Assembly (NCBI GenBank): GCA_016926235.1
Contig: JAFGOZ010000535.1
Location: 19,434 to 83,433 of the forward strand
Direction of reading: 5' to 3'
DNA length: 64,000 bases
Origin: Bacteroidales bacterium
GTDB lineage: Bacteria; Bacteroidota; Bacteroidia; Bacteroidales; UBA10428
A model generated the notes under the pieces. The model did no database searches. It worked only from the letters and a program-made list of their open reading frames with translations, and was not told the DNA's origin. This document shows, one piece after another, positions 60,701 through 64,000 of the stretch (the stretch's first letter is position 1; each line of letters starts with the position of its first letter). The translations under genes and the position numbers were made by a program.

Positions 60701-61170
60701 TCCTGATGACGTCTTGTCGTAACATCTATTAGTTGTGCCCAGTTAGCGGCATTACCAACAAACCAGGGATCAACTGATGGGTGGTCACAATTGAGCACAA
60801 CCTGGGTATTTGATCCTAACCATGTATTAATTATGTTCAATCGTTGATTAAGTATGGAAAGTTCCGCAGTCTGCAGATCACCATTTATGAGGGGCGCAGT
60901 TGGTGTGAACGACGATCTCACTACATCCACCCTATCGGCTCCCATGAAGGCTACACCGCGCCGAATATTTCCTTCACTAAGCCAAGCCAGGTCTAATCCC
61001 CAGGTAATGGGTTTTGAAACTCCAGCGTCCGAAACGACATATGAGACTGTTCGATCCGGAATAGGTTGGGCTACGAGGTTATCACTGGCACTAGTAGTTT
61101 GTGCATTAATTGGAGTGATTTCAAATCCTAACAATAATAGGATTAAGACTAAGTTAATACCTTTTTTCAT
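57714..61170 (-). pseudogene. Paralogous clan-A-like glycosidase with two ricin lectin domains, split by a one-base frameshift
   Basis: Two reading frames (61170-60025 and 60059-57714) together form one ~1151-residue protein very similar to the neighbour at 54604-57372. The break is at the A4 run on the - strand (TTTT at 60050-60053): the intact copy reads Asn-Ala-Glu-Arg-Val-Val-Asn-Ile, whereas here one extra A turns this into Asn-Ala-Glu-Lys-Gly-Cys and a stop 8 codons after the Glu. Order: signal, glycosidase domain (SPFNEPD present), ricin trefoil, FN3, LamG, an added Ig-like domain (QTITFNSIPTKTVGDADFSP), a second ricin trefoil and a T9SS tail (LYPNPVAEELFIKTDG). No other stop is seen, so this is a recent mutation, a sequencing error in a homopolymer, or phase variation. 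As read, only a secreted catalytic part would be made, without lectins or T9SS tail. Confidence 0.85.
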
Positions 61171-61709
61171 ATGATTAGTTATTAGGTTAATGATGGTTAA
61201 GGCATCGGAAGTTTAATAATCAAAGTTGAAAATGACTTTTGATTAGTTAATCGTCACTATATTAGTAAAGTTAAATTAGGTAGTTGAACTTTCCTGCAAC
61301 AAATTGGTCAAATATAGATAAGAAAATATGCAAGTAATATTTCAGGAAGGAATTTTCTATGGTTTAATTGTTGATCCTGATTACATGTCAGTTTCGTAAG
61401 GAAATAGGGAAGCATATTTTAATTATAAAAACTCATTGGCCGAGTTAATCGAGTCAATATTTGTTCAAATTTATGATCAACAGAAAAAATAGATCACCAT
61501 AAATAATTGCATATTGTCAATCCTGTCAAAGGGTTTCTTGCCATGACTGGCATATTTTGGTTAGCTGAATTAACCTAAGAATTGAATTATGGATGAATGA
61601 AATGAAGCATTAATTTACAAATCAGGCATCCCCTTTATCCATCATTCCAATCTTTTAATACATAATACGAATAAATACATCAAACCATTTTCTCAGTTCG
61701 ATCTCACGG
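61171..61709. other. 539-base spacer with the promoter candidate of the frameshifted gene
   Basis: Beyond the promoter at 61266-61302 I see only AT-rich sequence and a short string around 61634-61660 (TTATCCATCATTCCAATCTT) that also occurs, with changes, near 54340-54370 and inverted near 53763-53785. No gene-like frame. Confidence 0.55.
61266..61302 (-). promoter_or_regulatory. Promoter candidate of the frameshifted glycosidase gene
   Basis: On the - strand TAACTTTA (61273-61266) differs from TAnnTTTG only in the last base, and TTG (61299-61297) lies 23 bases upstream. Start near 61258, 88 bases before the ATG at 61170, nearly the same distance as in the paralogue. AAAGTTAAATT and CAAATTRGTCAA are conserved between the two upstream regions. 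Confidence 0.5.
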
Positions 61710-63920
61710 TTAAAAGCATATTACTTTCTTTGAAACAGTAAATTCATCAGAAATTAGTTGTATAATATAGATACCTGGTGGTAACGATACATCGAATGAT
61801 TTTTTGCTCAATCCTGCTTCATACAAGTAAATACCGTTATTAACCTGTTTCCCTTGTATGTCATAAATCATAATTTGAACCATGGATTCTTTTGTTAATT
61901 CCAGTTCTGTTGAAAGTTTACTATCACTGAAATATATATTCTGGTTGAGAGGATAAGTTTGTTGCAGAATATTATCAGGTATGATTTCATACATCTCCCA
62001 GTTATCAATGTATCCTACACCACTATTAAAGTATATACGCTGGTTTGTTTTTAATGTAGGGCCAGTAGTAAAAGTAAAATCAATATCCTGCCATGAATTC
62101 GAGATCTCTACTTCATGGTAAACATCGTCTGATGATACATCCCATCCAAAAACCCCCACTCCAACAGGAATATTATTGGTTGGCAAATTACAATCATCCA
62201 CCAGCATTGCTTTTACTATTTTTGCATGTGTAATCAAAGCCTTTCGCTGGTTCTCCATCGAACCAAGATTCGTTATTTCGGTTTTATAATTTATGCCATA
62301 AGGCCAGAAATGAGTACCATCTCCTTTAAGTGTTTCTCCGGTCAGACTCAACAAGAGATTTTTTGCAACAGTTCCTGTCCATACACCACCCACCATAAGA
62401 TTACTATAGGCCGTTGATGTTCCTGAACCAAAATAATGCGCCATCTCATGCATAGCTGTTCCAACCCACATATAGGTTGTATTGGATCCAAAGCCTATGC
62501 TTCCATGATAACTTGCCTGGGCTGTAGGTATGCCTGCATCATAATATACATGAATATTATATATGAAGGGTGTATATTTGCTGTAGTAGTAGCATGCGCT
62601 GTCCATTGCAATCTTTATCAACTGGTATTGTACCGGATAAGAAGCACTATCAAGGTCCAGTGTATAAGTAACATTTCCCATATTTTCATCTGTTACCGGA
62701 CTTTCTTTGTATACCTTCGCCTTTATCCTGTATGTAGTGGTTGGTTTCATAACACCTGTCAATACAAGGTCTAAAGAACCATTATTGACTTTTCCGCTGG
62801 TAGCGCCACAGTACAAATAATCCGGGTTATTATTGATGCTTCTGTTTCCCCATCCTGAAAAAGAGTCAAGCGAGCTGATATAGGGATCTGCAACTAAGTT
62901 GACGGCATTAGGATAGAGCGGCGAATAGCATGAATTTCTAAAGGACTTGACCGGAATAGTTAAATCTGCGCTGTCGCTTGTAAAAACAATATCTCCGTCT
63001 ACCGTAAAGGCTGTATCGTAATTCACAGTGATCAAAGCATTGCTTACATCAGGAAGAACAAATGAAGGTGTAACTGTAATCCCTGTGGGTACAGTTATTT
63101 CTATCGTATCAGAGATATTTTGTGCCAATACGGTTATTGTTTGTGAAGTGTAAAACTCATCGAAAGATAAAGCGCTTACAGTCGAGGTGATCATTTGCGA
63201 TTGTTCCGCACCTTGCTGGTATAAGTATTTTACTTCACTAAGAGATAATGATTTATTATAAATGCTGAATTTTGAGATATAACCAATCCACGTAGGATCA
63301 TTTGAATAGCCGCTTTTACCTAAATAGGCCATAGCTGTATTGATCGTTGATAAAGGAATCGTATTAGCCTTCTTTGATACTAGTGCTCCGTCAATATACA
63401 GGATGACTGAATCGGAGCGGATAACAGATACCATATGATGCAAAATCCCGTCATCGTATTCAGGACCATTTGCGCCAATTTCACTATCGTACGTACCATT
63501 AGAGATGCATGTACGGCTCACATTATCTCCCCGAGCTGAAGAAGTAAAAATATAATTATACCCCATACTACTGGATGCGGTCCCAAAATAAGAAAGCATG
63601 GTATAATCCGTATTGGCACCTGATACAGGTGTGTACCAGATTTCCTGTGATATTACTGAATACGTGTTCAGCGCTAAAGCGGAGCCCGAAAATGAGAGAT
63701 ACTGGCCTTGTGCTGAAAGTACCAATGCATTGTTTTCAATAGTGGCACCTCCCGTTAATGTTCCGTTAACAGGATTGGTAGTCACTACATCATTTGCCGT
63801 GCCATCATCAAATGTCCACTGGTGTGTTAGGTTTGCTGTACCCGGATCGGTTTGTGCCCTGCTTATCAAACTAAATAAAAGGAATACTGAAATGATAAAT
63901 AGGATTTTATTTCTTTTCAT
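61710..63920 (-). CDS. LamG protein with a metallopeptidase-like domain inserted in a CBM-like domain, T9SS secreted
   Basis: 736 residues. Signal 1-22 (LISRAQ); LamG-like domain ~27-235 (YLGKSGYSNDPTWIGYISKF); a short beta domain ~245-328; a CBM-like domain in two halves, ~331-405 (FSGWGNRSINNNPDYLYCGA, YRIKAKVYK) and ~586-647 (VGVGVFGWD, YIDNWEMYEI); between them ~180 residues with HEMAHYFGSG at 491-500, an HExxH zinc-binding motif plus Gly, followed by NLMVGGVWTG and GDGTHFWPYGINY. Comparison with the uninterrupted domain at residues 318-458 of the protein at 47967-50870 shows the insertion. A T9SS tail (~657-736) ends SKKVICF. Likely a surface or secreted protease or amidase with glycan-binding modules; the activity is unproven and a third zinc ligand was not identified with certainty. 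Confidence 0.82.
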   Translation of the reverse strand: MKRNKILFIISVFLLFSLISRAQTDPGTANLTHQWTFDDGTANDVVTTNPVNGTLTGGATIENNALVLSAQGQYLSFSGSALALNTYSVISQEIWYTPVSGANTDYTMLSYFGTASSSMGYNYIFTSSARGDNVSRTCISNGTYDSEIGANGPEYDDGILHHMVSVIRSDSVILYIDGALVSKKANTIPLSTINTAMAYLGKSGYSNDPTWIGYISKFSIYNKSLSLSEVKYLYQQGAEQSQMITSTVSALSFDEFYTSQTITVLAQNISDTIEITVPTGITVTPSFVLPDVSNALITVNYDTAFTVDGDIVFTSDSADLTIPVKSFRNSCYSPLYPNAVNLVADPYISSLDSFSGWGNRSINNNPDYLYCGATSGKVNNGSLDLVLTGVMKPTTTYRIKAKVYKESPVTDENMGNVTYTLDLDSASYPVQYQLIKIAMDSACYYYSKYTPFIYNIHVYYDAGIPTAQASYHGSIGFGSNTTYMWVGTAMHEMAHYFGSGTSTAYSNLMVGGVWTGTVAKNLLLSLTGETLKGDGTHFWPYGINYKTEITNLGSMENQRKALITHAKIVKAMLVDDCNLPTNNIPVGVGVFGWDVSSDDVYHEVEISNSWQDIDFTFTTGPTLKTNQRIYFNSGVGYIDNWEMYEIIPDNILQQTYPLNQNIYFSDSKLSTELELTKESMVQIMIYDIQGKQVNNGIYLYEAGLSKKSFDVSLPPGIYIIQLISDEFTVSKKVICF

Positions 63921-64000
63921 CTGTTTATAATTTATTTTTAATGGTCAGATGGAACATCCACGAAGCTTTTACCTGAGCGGATGATTGTCGTTTATAATCA

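Noticed and set aside
57714..61170. Two independent genes instead of one broken gene
   Set aside because: The two frames together match the intact neighbour from end to end and the mismatch is a single base; the second frame has no signal peptide.

Overview
The window comes from a member of the Bacteroidota, most likely class Bacteroidia (Marinilabiliales/Bacteroidales-like; genus not determined). The evidence is the gene order of the ribosomal cluster (secY-map-infA with no adk between), AT-rich genes with almost no Shine-Dalgarno sequences, SusC/SusD pairs, a hybrid two-component sensor, and several secreted proteins with a C-terminal type IX secretion (T9SS) sorting domain. No tRNA, rRNA, CRISPR array, transposase or phage gene was recognised.

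Region 1 (1-17127, + strand) is the housekeeping core: the 3' end of fusA, then the merged S10, spc and alpha operons (rpsJ to rplQ, 29 ribosomal, translocon, initiation and polymerase genes including rpmD and rpmJ), a terminator, and eno with its own terminator. Four junctions are one-base stop/start overlaps (TAATG). S14, L36 and S4 are all zinc-free forms.

Region 2 (17177-19299, - strand) is a two-gene unit: a Tat-exported aldo/keto reductase with a C-terminal 2x[4Fe-4S] domain, and a DUF6599-like exported protein.

Region 3 (19468-35336, - strand) is the most distinctive part: one tight seven-gene operon transcribed in the order FAS1 lipoprotein (four FAS1 repeats), SusC, SusD, FAS1 lipoprotein, FAS1 lipoprotein, SusC, SusD. 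Two complete outer-membrane glycan importers are interleaved with three fasciclin-domain lipoproteins, two of which end in a beta-sandwich that looks carbohydrate-binding. No SusE/F-like protein and no hydrolase lies inside the operon.

Region 4 (35498-53687) appears to be the enzyme and regulator part of the same polysaccharide locus: a GH128-like endo-glucanase with T9SS tail, a 1350-residue hybrid two-component system regulator, a lipoprotein that is only a GH2 N-terminal domain, a protein with two GH43 catalytic domains, a large non-catalytic adhesin-like protein, and a CotH-kinase-family protein. A shared motif (ATTGACGAG or close variants) precedes four of these genes and is a candidate regulator site.

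Region 5 (53688-64000) holds a palindrome-rich 0.9 kb spacer and three large - strand T9SS proteins: two paralogous clan-A-like glycosidases with ricin lectin, FN3 and LamG modules (the second broken by a one-base frameshift) and a LamG protein in which an HExxHxxG metallopeptidase-like domain is inserted into a carbohydrate-binding-like domain. A plausible reading is that secreted enzymes cut a plant, algal or fungal polysaccharide (beta-1,3-glucan and arabinose- or galactose-containing parts are suggested by GH128 and GH43), FAS1 and lectin modules hold it at the surface, SusC/D pairs import fragments, and the hybrid regulator controls the set. The substrate is inference only.
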